Shown here: positions 1 to 7,406 of the stretch, in pieces
Layout: each line of letters begins with the position of its first letter
Numbering within the stretch: the first letter of the stretch is position 1
Origin: Kiloniellaceae bacterium
GTDB lineage: Bacteria > Pseudomonadota > Alphaproteobacteria > Kiloniellales > J153
Length of the DNA stretch: 51,162 nucleotides
Direction of reading: 5' to 3'
Assembly (NCBI GenBank): GCA_021776055.1
Contig: JAJFGP010000178.1
Span: forward strand, 1-51,162
Program-made: the position numbers and the translations under genes
The notes under the pieces: model-generated
What the model saw: only the letters and a program-made list of their open reading frames with translations
The model's database searches: none
What the model was told of the DNA's origin: nothing

Positions 1-222
1 TTCGGAGCATCTATCGGCGCGGTTGAGCGGCAGCAGGTTCGCCGAAACCGCGTCTTTCCCTCCGAGTCAGAACTTCTGGCCAACGCAATTACCAGTGAAT
101 ACTACGAGGCTCTGGTTCGGCCGACAACGCGGGAATGCGCACAATTCGTTACATATAGTCATCAATTACTTCTATTGATGATAAAACACACTATTGTGGA
201 CTTATCGCACCAAGTATTTTGA
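1..222 (+). CDS. Unidentified open frame entering the window, C-terminal part
   Basis: Reading from base 1, one frame stays open for 73 codons and ends at TGA 220-222. The first two thirds have a coding-like composition (for example SESELLANAITSEYYEALVRP, only a fragment of the frame), while the last third is AT-rich and overlaps a palindrome. I do not recognise the family. It may be the end of a gene that starts outside the window, a decayed gene like the remnant that follows, or chance. The upstream sequence would decide. Low confidence. Confidence 0.22.
   Translation, partial: FGASIGAVERQQVRRNRVFPSESELLANAITSEYYEALVRPTTRECAQFVTYSHQLLLLMIKHTIVDLSHQVF
159..181. repeat. AT-rich inverted repeat, operator- or hairpin-like
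   Basis: The arms TCATCAAT and ATTGATGA are perfect complements of 8 bases with a 7-base spacer. They lie in an AT-rich patch that contrasts with the GC-rich surroundings. There is no T-run typical of a terminator. It could be a protein-binding dyad or a relic of an inserted element. No promoter or regulator can be tied to it. Confidence 0.3.
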
Positions 223-259
223 TTGCCATAGTCGCGCGAGGTGCGAGATCAAGGTCGGA

Positions 260-442
260 TCAGGACCGCACCCGGGTCTTGTCCGGGTCGTAGAAGGGAA
301 AGCGTACCACCGTGGCCGGGATGCGTTTCTGGTGGCCGTCCAGCTTGCCCACCTCTAACGCCGTCCCAAGGTTGGCATGGTCCACGGAAACGCGGGCCAG
401 GGCGATGTTCTTTCGCAAGACGGGCGACCTGTTGGCGCCCAA
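260..442 (-). pseudogene. Remnant of GcvT/dimethylglycine dehydrogenase-family C-terminus
   Basis: The minus-strand frame encodes about 60 residues matching the extreme C-terminus of GcvT-like folate-dependent aminomethyltransferase or dimethylglycine/sarcosine dehydrogenase proteins. Visible landmarks are SPVLRKNIALARVSVDHANLG, then ALEVGKLDGHQKRIPATVV, then PFYDPDKTR, ending at TGA 260-262. Such proteins are several hundred residues long and need the upstream folate-binding domain. Here the frame closes at a TAG at 470-472 and the sequence above about 445 no longer resembles the family. I read it as a decayed leftover of a deleted gene. The only nearby start would be a TTG at 442, so expression as a functional protein is unlikely. 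Confidence 0.6.
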
Positions 443-547
443 GGCGGATGCAGTCGCCGTGGATTGAGGCTATGGACGATTCCATGGAATCCTATCTGGC
501 GACCAAAGATTAGAATATAGTCCGGCCAGATTGATGTGGGCCGACAA

Positions 548-1015
548 ATGTCCGAATTTCGACAGCAGCTTACTGAGCCGCTGCTGCTACAGATTTATGA
601 CTATTGGAATTCCTTGCGCGCCGGGCGGAGCATGCCGGCGCGTAAGGACTTGGACCCAGGGCAACTACCAAGGCATTTGCCCAATCTTATGCTCATCGAC
701 GTTTTGAATGAACCGAGACGGTTCCGCTACCGCTTGATCGGCTCCCGCGTTGTCGAAGCCAGCGCCGAGAATCGCACCGGACAGTTCTTCGACGAGGTCG
801 CCTTCTTCAAAGACAACCCAAACGTGGTCAAAGACTACATGTCGATTGCCGACAGTGCCGCGCCGCACCTATCCTCGGAGCCCTTCATCAATCACTCGAA
901 TAAAATGACGTATAAAGGCAGGCGGTTGTTGTTACCGCTGTCGAGCGACGGCGAAACCGTCGATATGCTACTGGCCTACTTCTACTTCACCACCGGGCCT
1001 TACGCTAAACGGTAA
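548..1015 (+). CDS. PAS_5-family PAS-domain protein
   Basis: This 155-residue protein consists almost entirely of one PAS-like sensor domain of the PAS_5 type, common as stand-alone proteins in Rhodospirillales-like alphaproteobacteria. Recognisable parts are the entry helix LLQIYDYWNSLRAGRSMPAR, the PGQLPRHLPNLMLIDVL segment and the FRYRLIGSRVVE strand. There is no kinase, GGDEF or HTH output domain, so it probably binds a ligand or a partner. I chose ATG 548; a GTG at 536 would add four residues. Neither neighbour is obviously functionally linked. The family is fairly secure, the role unknown. Confidence 0.75.
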   Translation: MSEFRQQLTEPLLLQIYDYWNSLRAGRSMPARKDLDPGQLPRHLPNLMLIDVLNEPRRFRYRLIGSRVVEASAENRTGQFFDEVAFFKDNPNVVKDYMSIADSAAPHLSSEPFINHSNKMTYKGRRLLLPLSSDGETVDMLLAYFYFTTGPYAKR

Positions 1016-1098
1016 CTGCGAGATCGCTCCGCACCTAATACGTTGGCTATATGGCCTTCGACAATCGGCGTCTGGTCCATGGATCTCGGGTGAGTCTG

Positions 1099-1824
1099 TT
1101 AGAAAAAAAACCGAACGCCGACAACCAAGGAAACCGCGTCGACATCTCCGCCTTCGCCTCTCGTGAAGTCGGCCGTGTCGAACAGATCTCGCTCGTAGTT
1201 GACGCCGATGTACGGGGCGAACTCGCGCGTGATCTCGTAGCGCAACCGAAGCCCCACCTCGAAGTCTGTCGGGCCCGATCCGATTCCCAGTTCTTCGACC
1301 TCCTGGGCGGCGATATTGAGCTCGACGGAGGGCTGCAGCACCAGCCTTTGGGTAATCAGGAGCTCGTACTCCGCCTCCAGCCGGGCGGAGACATCGCCGT
1401 CTTCGCTGATGAACAGCGCGCTATCGACTTCGAAGAACTGAGGCGCCAGACCCTGAAAGCCGAGGACCGCGAAGGCACGTTCCGGGTTCGGCTCGAAGTC
1501 GTAACGGACGCCGATCTGCGCATCGAAGAAATCGGTGACAAGCCGGCTGTAGAGAACTTGCAGCTCGGCTTTTTCGAGATCCCCGTCGACTACCTTCTCG
1601 CCTTCCGTCTTGAAGGCGATCTTGTCGTAATCGGTCCCTACCCATCCCTGAGCTTCCCAGACATAGGTGTCGTCACCGTCACTAAAGCGGTATTCGTTCT
1701 GATCCATCTGGAAGAACGTGTAGATCTGATTGTCGATCTCCGCCGCCACAGCGGAACCGGCCGGGGAGAGCGCCCCGGCCAGGAGCCCCGCGGCAAGGGA
1801 ACGCTTTATGGTCATGAAGGACAT
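1099..1824 (-). CDS. copB: Outer-membrane copper resistance protein CopB
   Basis: A 241-residue CopB/PcoB-family protein, predicted to be an outer-membrane beta-barrel that works with CopA in periplasmic copper handling. A signal peptide (MTIKRSLAAGLLAGALS... to AVAAE) leads into the barrel, with family landmarks YTFFQMDQNEYR, DFFDAQIGVRYDF and FAPYIGVNYER, ending in an aromatic GVRFFF typical of barrel proteins. It lacks the Met/His-rich N-terminal extension many CopB proteins carry, so copper binding may be left to CopA. The start is ATG 1824, preceded by AGGGGA; the longer frame upstream overlaps copA and is rejected. It lies 11 bases after copA and is surely co-transcribed. Confidence 0.88.
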   Translation of the reverse strand: MSFMTIKRSLAAGLLAGALSPAGSAVAAEIDNQIYTFFQMDQNEYRFSDGDDTYVWEAQGWVGTDYDKIAFKTEGEKVVDGDLEKAELQVLYSRLVTDFFDAQIGVRYDFEPNPERAFAVLGFQGLAPQFFEVDSALFISEDGDVSARLEAEYELLITQRLVLQPSVELNIAAQEVEELGIGSGPTDFEVGLRLRYEITREFAPYIGVNYERDLFDTADFTRGEGGDVDAVSLVVGVRFFF

Positions 1825-1835
1825 CGTAGATTCCC

Positions 1836-3614
1836 CTAATTGACGGCGGTTGTTTGTGGGCCGCCCTCGACGATGACCATCCGGAACATGCCGCTGGCCA
1901 TGTGGTACATGAGGTGGCAGTGGAAGGCCCACTGACCGGGCGCATCGACCTCGACTTCGGCCAGAACGGTGGTGCCAGGCGCGATACTGACCGTGTGCTT
2001 GGTCGGGTTAAATTTGCCGTTGCCATTATCCAAGATCGTCCACATGCCGTGCAGGTGCATGGGGTGGCTCATCATCGTCTCATTGACGAACTTGAAGCGG
2101 ACACGCTCCCCGTACTTCAGGCGGATCGGCTCGGCCTCCGAATACTTCTTGTCGTTCATCGACCAGAAGTACCGCTCCATATTGCCGGTCAGCCTGATTT
2201 CGATTTCCCGAGTCGGCTCCCGGTCCTCGTAGAGCGGCTTCTGGGCCTTCAAATCCGCATAAGAGAGGAACTTGCCGCCGTTGGCCGCGGTTGGCATGAG
2301 GCCGCTGCCGGGTGCATAGAACGGGTCCTGCCGCATGCCGGCCGCACCACCCATCGCGACACGGTCCATCTGGGACATGTTGGAATGATCCATGCCGGGC
2401 ATTTGCTCCTGGTCCATAGCGGGCTGCGTCGCGCCCGGCATCTGGCTGTGATCCATGCCGGGCATTTGCCCCGTGTCCTTTGTGGGTTCGGCCATGCCCT
2501 GCATTTGGCTATGATCCATGCCTTCCATGCCGCCATGGCCCATGTCGGCCATCGTCAGCAGCGGTCGCTCGCGGCCCTCCGGCACGGCGGCCTCCATCCC
2601 CTCGCGGGGGGCAAGGGTTGCTCGCGCCATACCCGTTCGCGCCATGGGCTCGGCGACGATCGTGTAGGCCTGCTCATCCGTCGGCCGCACGATGACGTCG
2701 TAGGTCTCGGCGACCGCGATACGGAACTCGTCGACCTTGACCGGCTGGACGTTGTTCCCGTCGGCCTGCACGACCGTCATTTGTAGGCCCGGGATCCGCA
2801 CGTCGAAGTAGGTCATGGCGGCGGCGTTGATGAAGCGCAGCCGAACCCGCTCGCCGGGTTTGAATAGCCCGGTCCAGTTCTGCTCGGGGTTCTTGCCGTT
2901 GACCAGGAATGTATAGCCGCTGATATCCGCGACATCGGTCGGGGTCATGCGCATCTCGCCCCAATCCGCCCGGTCCGACAGCGCCGCGCCGAAGCCCTTC
3001 TCCGAAACATCGTCGAAGAAGGTCATGAGCGTGCGCTGATTATAGTTGTAGTAGTCTGATTGTTTCTTGAGATTGGCGAGAATTTTCTCCGGCTTGGTGT
3101 CGTGCCAATCGGATAGAACGACGACGTAGTCGCGATCGTAGCGGAACGGCTCGCGCCCCTCGGGCTCGATCACGATCGAGCCGTAAACACCTGACTGTTC
3201 CTGCAGTCCCGAATGGCTGTGGAACCAATAGGTCCCGTTTTGCTGCGCCGGGAAACGGTAGGTATGGGTCGCGCCGGGTTTGATGCCATCGAAGCTGATG
3301 CCCGGCACGCCGTCCTCCGTAAAGGGCAGGATCAGGCCGTGCCAGTGGATCGACGTGTCCTCGTCGAGGGTGTTGGTCACGTTGATGACCAGATCCTCGC
3401 CTTCTTTGAACCGCAGGGTCGGCCCCGGCACCATGCCGTTGATGCCGAGGGCGGTTTGCTCCGTACCGGAAACGTTAATAATTGTTTCGCCGATGGTGAG
3501 ATCGTAGGTGCCCGCCAGGGTAGGGACCGCGCCGAACAGCGCCGACGCGACCCCCACGATTGCAGCGGACTTCAACAAAACTCGCCCAAGGTACTTTGGA
3601 TGCTGATTGTCCAT
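1836..3614 (-). CDS. copA: Multicopper oxidase CopA (copper resistance)
   Basis: A 592-residue periplasmic multicopper oxidase of the CopA/PcoA family, thought to oxidise Cu(I) and sequester copper. The blue-copper/trinuclear ligands are visible as HWHG and WFHSH in the first cupredoxin domain and HPMHLHG and HCHLMYHMASGMF in the last. A Met/His-rich insert with repeated MDHSQMPG-type units (roughly residues 355-430) sits between domains, as expected for a copper store. The export signal reads YLGRVLLKSAAIVG, lacking the usual RR of Tat-exported CopA proteins. The start is ATG 3614 with AAGGAAGG 8 bases upstream. It lies between copI and copB in one transcription direction. Confidence 0.93.
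   Translation of the reverse strand: MDNQHPKYLGRVLLKSAAIVGVASALFGAVPTLAGTYDLTIGETIINVSGTEQTALGINGMVPGPTLRFKEGEDLVINVTNTLDEDTSIHWHGLILPFTEDGVPGISFDGIKPGATHTYRFPAQQNGTYWFHSHSGLQEQSGVYGSIVIEPEGREPFRYDRDYVVVLSDWHDTKPEKILANLKKQSDYYNYNQRTLMTFFDDVSEKGFGAALSDRADWGEMRMTPTDVADISGYTFLVNGKNPEQNWTGLFKPGERVRLRFINAAAMTYFDVRIPGLQMTVVQADGNNVQPVKVDEFRIAVAETYDVIVRPTDEQAYTIVAEPMARTGMARATLAPREGMEAAVPEGRERPLLTMADMGHGGMEGMDHSQMQGMAEPTKDTGQMPGMDHSQMPGATQPAMDQEQMPGMDHSNMSQMDRVAMGGAAGMRQDPFYAPGSGLMPTAANGGKFLSYADLKAQKPLYEDREPTREIEIRLTGNMERYFWSMNDKKYSEAEPIRLKYGERVRFKFVNETMMSHPMHLHGMWTILDNGNGKFNPTKHTVSIAPGTTVLAEVEVDAPGQWAFHCHLMYHMASGMFRMVIVEGGPQTTAVN
2386..2533 (-). repeat. Repeats encoding the Met/His-rich linker of CopA
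   Basis: Two identical 21-base units start at 2386 and 2449 (period 63), with a partial third near 2511. They encode MPGMDHS-type motifs within copA. Met-X2-Met and Met/His motifs bind Cu(I), so expansion or contraction of this array could tune copper capacity. Confidence 0.75.
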
Positions 3615-3640
3615 CGTGCGTATTCCTTCCTTTGCCTGGC

Positions 3641-4222
3641 TTAGCTGCCAGCCGTGCCCGGTGCGGCAAACTCGATCTCGCCCATCATACCGGCGTCGTA
3701 GTGGCCCGGAACGTTGCAAGCGAACTCCAGATCGGTGGCTTCTGCAAACTTCCAGACAAGTTCCAGGGTTTTACCTGGTTCGACCAGGATACTATTGGGG
3801 TCGTCGTGGACGTGGCCCGACATGCCCGTCGATCCGTGGTCCATCTTCATCATGCCCTTGTCGACGCCGGTCGCCGTGAGCATGCCGTGCTCCATCATGG
3901 TCATCATCTCCTTCTGGTGCTCGGCGTGTGTGGCGGTCGTGCCAAGGTTGAATTCGTGCAGGAACTCACCCTCGTTCTTGACTACGAAGCGAACCGTCTC
4001 TCCGGCCAGGATGACGAGTTTTTCAGACTCGAAGTAGTTATCGCCCATGACGATCTCGATGGTTCGGCCGGCCTCCGATAGCTGGCCTGGCTCACCGAAC
4101 GCCATGGCGCCGGCATGGCCATGGCCGCCCTCGTGCGAACCGGCAGCAAATGCCGCGCCGGGAACGTACAAAGCAACAGTTGCGGCGGCGGCGAGGAGAG
4201 TCTTGGAAATCTTAGTACGCAT
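3641..4222 (-). CDS. copI: Periplasmic cupredoxin, CopI-like copper tolerance protein
   Basis: A 193-residue secreted cupredoxin. After a signal peptide (cleavage near AAFAAG, residue 27) come a His-rich stretch (SHEGGHGHAG) and a plastocyanin fold with candidate type-1 copper ligands: His in GEFLHEFN, then Cys, His and Met in ACNVPGHYDAGMMGEI. Between them is an insert rich in Met and His (EMMTMMEHGM, GMMKMDHG). This layout resembles CopI, a periplasmic copper-tolerance protein of proteobacteria. The start is ATG 4222 with AAAGGAAC 8 bases upstream. It is followed after 26 bases by copA. The symbol is assigned by resemblance and context. Confidence 0.8.
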   Translation of the reverse strand: MRTKISKTLLAAAATVALYVPGAAFAAGSHEGGHGHAGAMAFGEPGQLSEAGRTIEIVMGDNYFESEKLVILAGETVRFVVKNEGEFLHEFNLGTTATHAEHQKEMMTMMEHGMLTATGVDKGMMKMDHGSTGMSGHVHDDPNSILVEPGKTLELVWKFAEATDLEFACNVPGHYDAGMMGEIEFAAPGTAGS

Positions 4223-4501
4223 GTTGTAGTTCCTTTGGTTTGAGATGAGGCGCGATGCCATCGTGAATCCGTTGCCGCGCTGCGTCGCGTGCGGGCAACA
4301 CCGGGTGGAATCGCTCTCGCATCGCCACTACCGCGGCTCGTTGAAGGGCGATCGGTTGAAGACGCTCGTAGGTAGGGCGGCGGGCCGTGCGCTGGAAGGC
4401 GCCCGGACAGCACATCATTGTCACGGCGCAGCGTCACCGTTCGCATGGTGCTGGGTGTCTTGACCGCAGCAATCCGATGCGTTTAGGAACGCGTTATCGT
4501 G

Positions 4502-4867
4502 TCAGGATGGATATCGAGGAGGGGGAGGATCCGAGCCGAGGCTAAGCTTCCGCGCCGGCGCCACATATGACATGGAGGCCGCTACGGACACAACATAACT
4601 CGGGCTTTGCTCAATTGGCGCCCGAACCAGGGGATCGAAATGATGGACGCAGTCGCCATGGGAACTTTGCGTGCCATCCTCGCTGTCCGACGGTGACTTC
4701 TCTGTGTCAAGCGCCTCACAGAAGAACCCGAAGTGGTTATGACCGGCCCCGTCGCTGGACTGCGCATGAAGCAGATGCGGATTGACGGCCAAAAACAGCG
4801 CGGCAAGAAAGACCATAATCTGGCCCGTCCGTGCCGCCCGTCTCAATATGCCGTCTGTCAAATTCAT
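4502..4867 (-). CDS. Small exported His/Cys protein of the copper cluster
   Basis: About 121 residues: an N-terminal hydrophobic signal or anchor (MVFLAALFLAVNPHLLHA), a polar region with scattered metal ligands (GHNHFGFFCEA, SSHGDCVHHFDP), a second weakly hydrophobic stretch, and a proline-rich tail ending DPPPPRYPS. This resembles DUF2946-like small proteins found beside metal-resistance genes, but I cannot confirm the family. ATG 4867 and an in-frame GTG 4873 are both possible starts. It is the first gene behind the CueR-like promoter, which argues for a role in copper sensing, delivery or tolerance. A 279-base gap separates it from copI. Confidence 0.6.
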   Translation of the reverse strand: MNLTDGILRRAARTGQIMVFLAALFLAVNPHLLHAQSSDGAGHNHFGFFCEALDTEKSPSDSEDGTQSSHGDCVHHFDPLVRAPIEQSPSYVVSVAASMSYVAPARKLSLGSDPPPPRYPS

Positions 4868-4901
4868 TGCCACTTATGCCTAAGCCTTGCTTCGATCACC
4901 G

Positions 4902-4932
4902 GGATATGAGGGTTCCCCTGGTGGAAGGTCAA
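4902..4932 (-). promoter_or_regulatory. CueR/MerR-type promoter of the copper cluster
   Basis: On the minus strand a TTGACC -35 box (4927-4932) is followed by 19 bases and an ATATCC -10-like box (4902-4907), about 35 bases before ATG 4867. A 19-base spacer is a hallmark of promoters activated by MerR-family metal regulators. The spacer begins TTCC and contains GGAA six bases later, matching the inner part of the CueR dyad ACCTTCC-N7-GGAAGGT on the left half only. No cueR gene is in the window, so the regulator would be encoded elsewhere. Confidence 0.6.
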
Positions 4933-5099
4933 GTGCGAGAAGAGAGATTCATGCGCTTGTGACCGAAATTTTTTTGTTTCTCAGCCTAACGCCCTCACTC
5001 TAGGTTGAGAACACATACATGCTGTTAATTTTCAACTGAGTCATGGCCTTTTTTGAGTCTAATAGGTCGCTGAATAAGTCCCAAACCTAGTAACGCTGG

Positions 5100-5786
5100 C
5101 TATGAGGCAATCTCCGCCCGGTTGTCCCGCCCGTACTGCGTGGCATGGTCCGTTGGCTTTGTTTCCGCCGGCACGGGGTTTGCCGATGAGAGGGCTTTAC
5201 CCTCGATGACCTGGATATCGCCGGAAATCTGGCCGCCTGCCTCTATGGCTATGGCGGCGTAGCGGATGGTGCCCGAGACGCGGCCACTTGCCCGAATCAC
5301 AAGGCGCTCGGCCGCCGTCAATGTGCCCTCAAAATTGCCGCTAACAACGGCGGTGTCGATTCCCGCCTCGCCGACGAAGGCACCGCCGTCCGAGATCTGC
5401 AGGACACCGCTTTTGGCAGATCCTTCGACATGGCCTTCGACAATCAGTGTCTGGCAATTCGTGATCTCGCCTTTCAGCTGAATCCCGGCGCCGACCGTTA
5501 GTGTCTGGCCGGCTTCGGATATACTTGGTGCATCACGGTTTTCGTGCTCGTTAGGTTTGACCGGGTCGTACACGCTCGCCGCATTTCGCGCCACCATGCC
5601 AAGTTGGTTAGCCACTGTCGCCTTGGGCTTAGCCGCACCCGTCTCGGTGGGCATTCCGGCCGTCTCGTGCGGTTGGCCAGCGGGCCGCATTTGCCGACGC
5701 GCTAACAGATTGGCCGCGGTCGCTACCGCCGCATCCTGTGCCTCCTGGTCGCGGTTTGGCCGCCGGTCGCGCAATCCCTCAAACAT
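5100..5786 (-). CDS. Bactofilin (polymer-forming cytoskeletal protein)
   Basis: A 228-residue bactofilin, a small protein that self-assembles into filaments without nucleotide and organises cell envelope or polar structures. The central domain (about residues 90-200) shows the right-handed beta-helix pattern: regularly spaced hydrophobic rungs such as LIVEGHVEG, LQISDGGAFVG, VVSGNFEGTL and LVIRASGRVSG. It is flanked by a long polar N-terminal tail (about 85 residues, rich in R, A and Q) and a short polar C-tail, as usual. The start is ATG 5786 with AGGGAG 8 bases upstream. No M23 peptidase partner is adjacent; instead a 53-residue membrane protein lies 71 bases upstream in the same direction. 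Confidence 0.9.
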   Translation of the reverse strand: MFEGLRDRRPNRDQEAQDAAVATAANLLARRQMRPAGQPHETAGMPTETGAAKPKATVANQLGMVARNAASVYDPVKPNEHENRDAPSISEAGQTLTVGAGIQLKGEITNCQTLIVEGHVEGSAKSGVLQISDGGAFVGEAGIDTAVVSGNFEGTLTAAERLVIRASGRVSGTIRYAAIAIEAGGQISGDIQVIEGKALSSANPVPAETKPTDHATQYGRDNRAEIAS

Positions 5787-5857
5787 GCATATGTCTCCCT
5801 ACTGATTTGCACCATGTCGGGCGCACACACCGTGGGCGTCCGACAGCCCGGCGATTC

Positions 5858-6019
5858 CTAAAATGCCGTGTATGTCGAATTGAACAGAGCCGCCCAGGCC
5901 ATCACGCAGACGCCGGCTAACACCGCCGCGACGATACGGCGGCGACGCGATCTTTCCCGGCGCCGGAATATTCGCCGGTTCGGACCGAAGCTTGCCGCAA
6001 TGAATTGCGTATTTTGCAT
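5858..6019 (-). CDS. 53-residue basic single-pass membrane protein
   Basis: A short gene found by reading the minus strand. ATG 6017-6019 is preceded by AAGGTGG at good spacing and the frame ends at TAG 5858-5860. The product has a polar start (MQNTQFIAASFGPNRR), a dense Arg block (RRIFRRRERSRRRR) and one transmembrane helix (IVAAVLAGVCVMAWAALF), so it should be a type II membrane protein with a strongly positive cytosolic tail. No family is recognised. It lies 71 bases upstream of the bactofilin gene and is probably co-transcribed; tethering the filament to the membrane is a guess. Confidence 0.6.
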   Translation of the reverse strand: MQNTQFIAASFGPNRRIFRRRERSRRRRIVAAVLAGVCVMAWAALFNSTYTAF

Positions 6020-6426
6020 CGCACCACCTTGTCGTTGTCTTGCCTTTTATGTATTGAGGTTCAATCGACAAGAGATAATATCATAGTGCAAACACCTCGT
6101 AACACGCCACGCACTGGTGACATAAAGTTATCACAGGGTGCGTATTTACGTTTTGTAAATAATACCCCATCTGAATTCCGATATATATTTGATGTATTTG
6201 CTGTTTGTTTGTGCTTGAGCCACGAAGCGCGCGGCCATTGATCTGCCCGTTTCCGTCCGAAGGCGCCCGCCGCACTTAACGAATTGTTCAACGGCACCCC
6301 AAAGAATCGCCACCAACGCGCCGGCAACACCAACGACCGGCCCAATGGGATTCGCTCTATCGGGTCTCACCGTGCTGATAACGGGACATTTATTTCCTAT
6401 GGGTCCATATGACGGGAGACCTCTCA
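6020..6426. other. AT-rich divergent intergenic region
   Basis: About 400 bases separate the minus-strand bactofilin group from the plus-strand lipoprotein gene. The stretch 6050-6210 is markedly AT-rich and is the natural place for divergent promoters. A minus-strand frame across 6146-6369 contains a hydrophobic segment (VVGVAGALVAILWGAVEQF) but has only a weak GTG start and runs into AT-rich sequence with non-coding composition. I do not call it a gene. Confidence 0.4.
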
Positions 6427-7224
6427 ATGGCACGAATGACATTCAAGATCTTAGCACTGGCATTTGCTGCCAGCACTCTCACCGCGTGCGAGACCATAGA
6501 CAGCGCGGCCACATCCACCTCCGATACCGTCGGCTCTTGGTTCCAGTCAGCCAAGGAGGCCCTCTCCAGCTCGGATCAACCCGTGGAGACTGGGCAAGGT
6601 TATTTTGCGCGGGAGGTCGGCGCTGACCTGGCCGCGGCCGACGCCGAGGCGATTGGCCGCGAAGGTGCAAAGGCCCTGGATCACGGCACCGCAGGAAAAG
6701 CCGTCGAGTGGCGTAACGCGAAGACCGGCGCACAAGCCGTTTTCATTCCCGGCGATCCGGTGATCGAGAAACGGAAGATGATCGCAAGCCTTAAAAAAGG
6801 CGTCGCCCAGCCTCGTGACCTGGAGGTTATCGGCGGGACCTACGAATCCCGGTACAACGCCAACCTGCGGAGCGCTCCAGGCATTGAGAACCCGCTCGTA
6901 GGCCGGCTAAAACCCGGCGAGCGGTTCACGGCGGTTGGCCGTTCACATAGCCGGGCTTGGATCCTGGTGGCCAAGGGCGGCAATATGGTGGGTTATGTCT
7001 ATGAGCCTCTGGTGGCCCCCACGTCATCCGGCGGCCCAGCACCAGAACTGCGCGAAACCAGGATTTCGCAACCGATCGGCAAGGAAAAACCCGCCTTTGA
7101 CACCATCCTGGCCGCAACCCCCTGCCGCAATCTGGCCTACGACGTGGTCACGGGCAGCGGCCAGCGTGCCCGGGCAGAGCTGCGCGCCTGCAAGGCCAGC
7201 GACGGCGCCTGGGAGATCAACTAG
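6427..7224 (+). CDS. SH3-domain lipoprotein
   Basis: A 265-residue predicted lipoprotein. The lipobox LTAC places the lipidated Cys at residue 21. An Asp/Ala-rich spacer follows, then a bacterial SH3 (SH3b) domain at about residues 135-190 with the signature YNANLRSAPGIENPLVGRL and WILVAKGGNMVGYVYEPLV. The C-terminal 50 residues carry two Cys (TPCRNLAYDVV and LRACKASDGAW), resembling the C-terminal module of 17-kDa surface-antigen-like proteins and possibly disulphide-linked. SH3b domains usually bind peptidoglycan or envelope proteins. The start is ATG 6427, with GGGAGA 8 bases upstream, rather than ATG 6409. It is followed by a clear terminator. Confidence 0.82.
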   Translation: MARMTFKILALAFAASTLTACETIDSAATSTSDTVGSWFQSAKEALSSSDQPVETGQGYFAREVGADLAAADAEAIGREGAKALDHGTAGKAVEWRNAKTGAQAVFIPGDPVIEKRKMIASLKKGVAQPRDLEVIGGTYESRYNANLRSAPGIENPLVGRLKPGERFTAVGRSHSRAWILVAKGGNMVGYVYEPLVAPTSSGGPAPELRETRISQPIGKEKPAFDTILAATPCRNLAYDVVTGSGQRARAELRACKASDGAWEIN

Positions 7225-7235
7225 CCCAGCAAAAG

Positions 7236-7273
7236 ACGCTGCCAGGGGCCGTGTATACAGCCTCTGGCAGCGT
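7236..7273 (+). terminator. Rho-independent terminator after the SH3 lipoprotein gene
   Basis: Arms 7236-7249 and 7260-7273 form a 14-pair stem with one G-U pair and a 10-base loop, 12 bases after the stop codon. The following sequence is T-rich (TCTTAGCTCTT). Confidence 0.8.
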
Positions 7274-7406
7274 TCTTAGCTCTTACTGTCCCTCGGCGCT
7301 GTCCGCTAGCGCTGGGTTACCGGTTGTTAATTTTTCCCGTGTATTTACATACTAATTGCACCCGCAATAGTTGCGTCATTGGATAACGCAGCACGAAAGG
7401 GATGTC

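Noticed and set aside
1051-1839. Long plus-strand open frame of 262 codons
   Set aside because: It is the complement of copB. The minus frame has a signal peptide, a ribosome site and CopB motifs; the plus frame has none.
1854-2786. Long plus-strand open frame of 310 codons, His-rich
   Set aside because: A shadow of copA: its His-rich repeats are the complement of the Met/Asp-His repeats of the real gene.
6146-6442. Minus-strand frame with a hydrophobic segment in the divergent region
   Set aside because: Only a weak GTG start, non-coding AT-rich 3' half and overlap with the promoter region of the lipoprotein gene.
7236-7273. Possible small RNA gene in the 7225-7406 gap
   Set aside because: The only structure is a terminator for the upstream gene, and no promoter or further conserved fold is apparent.
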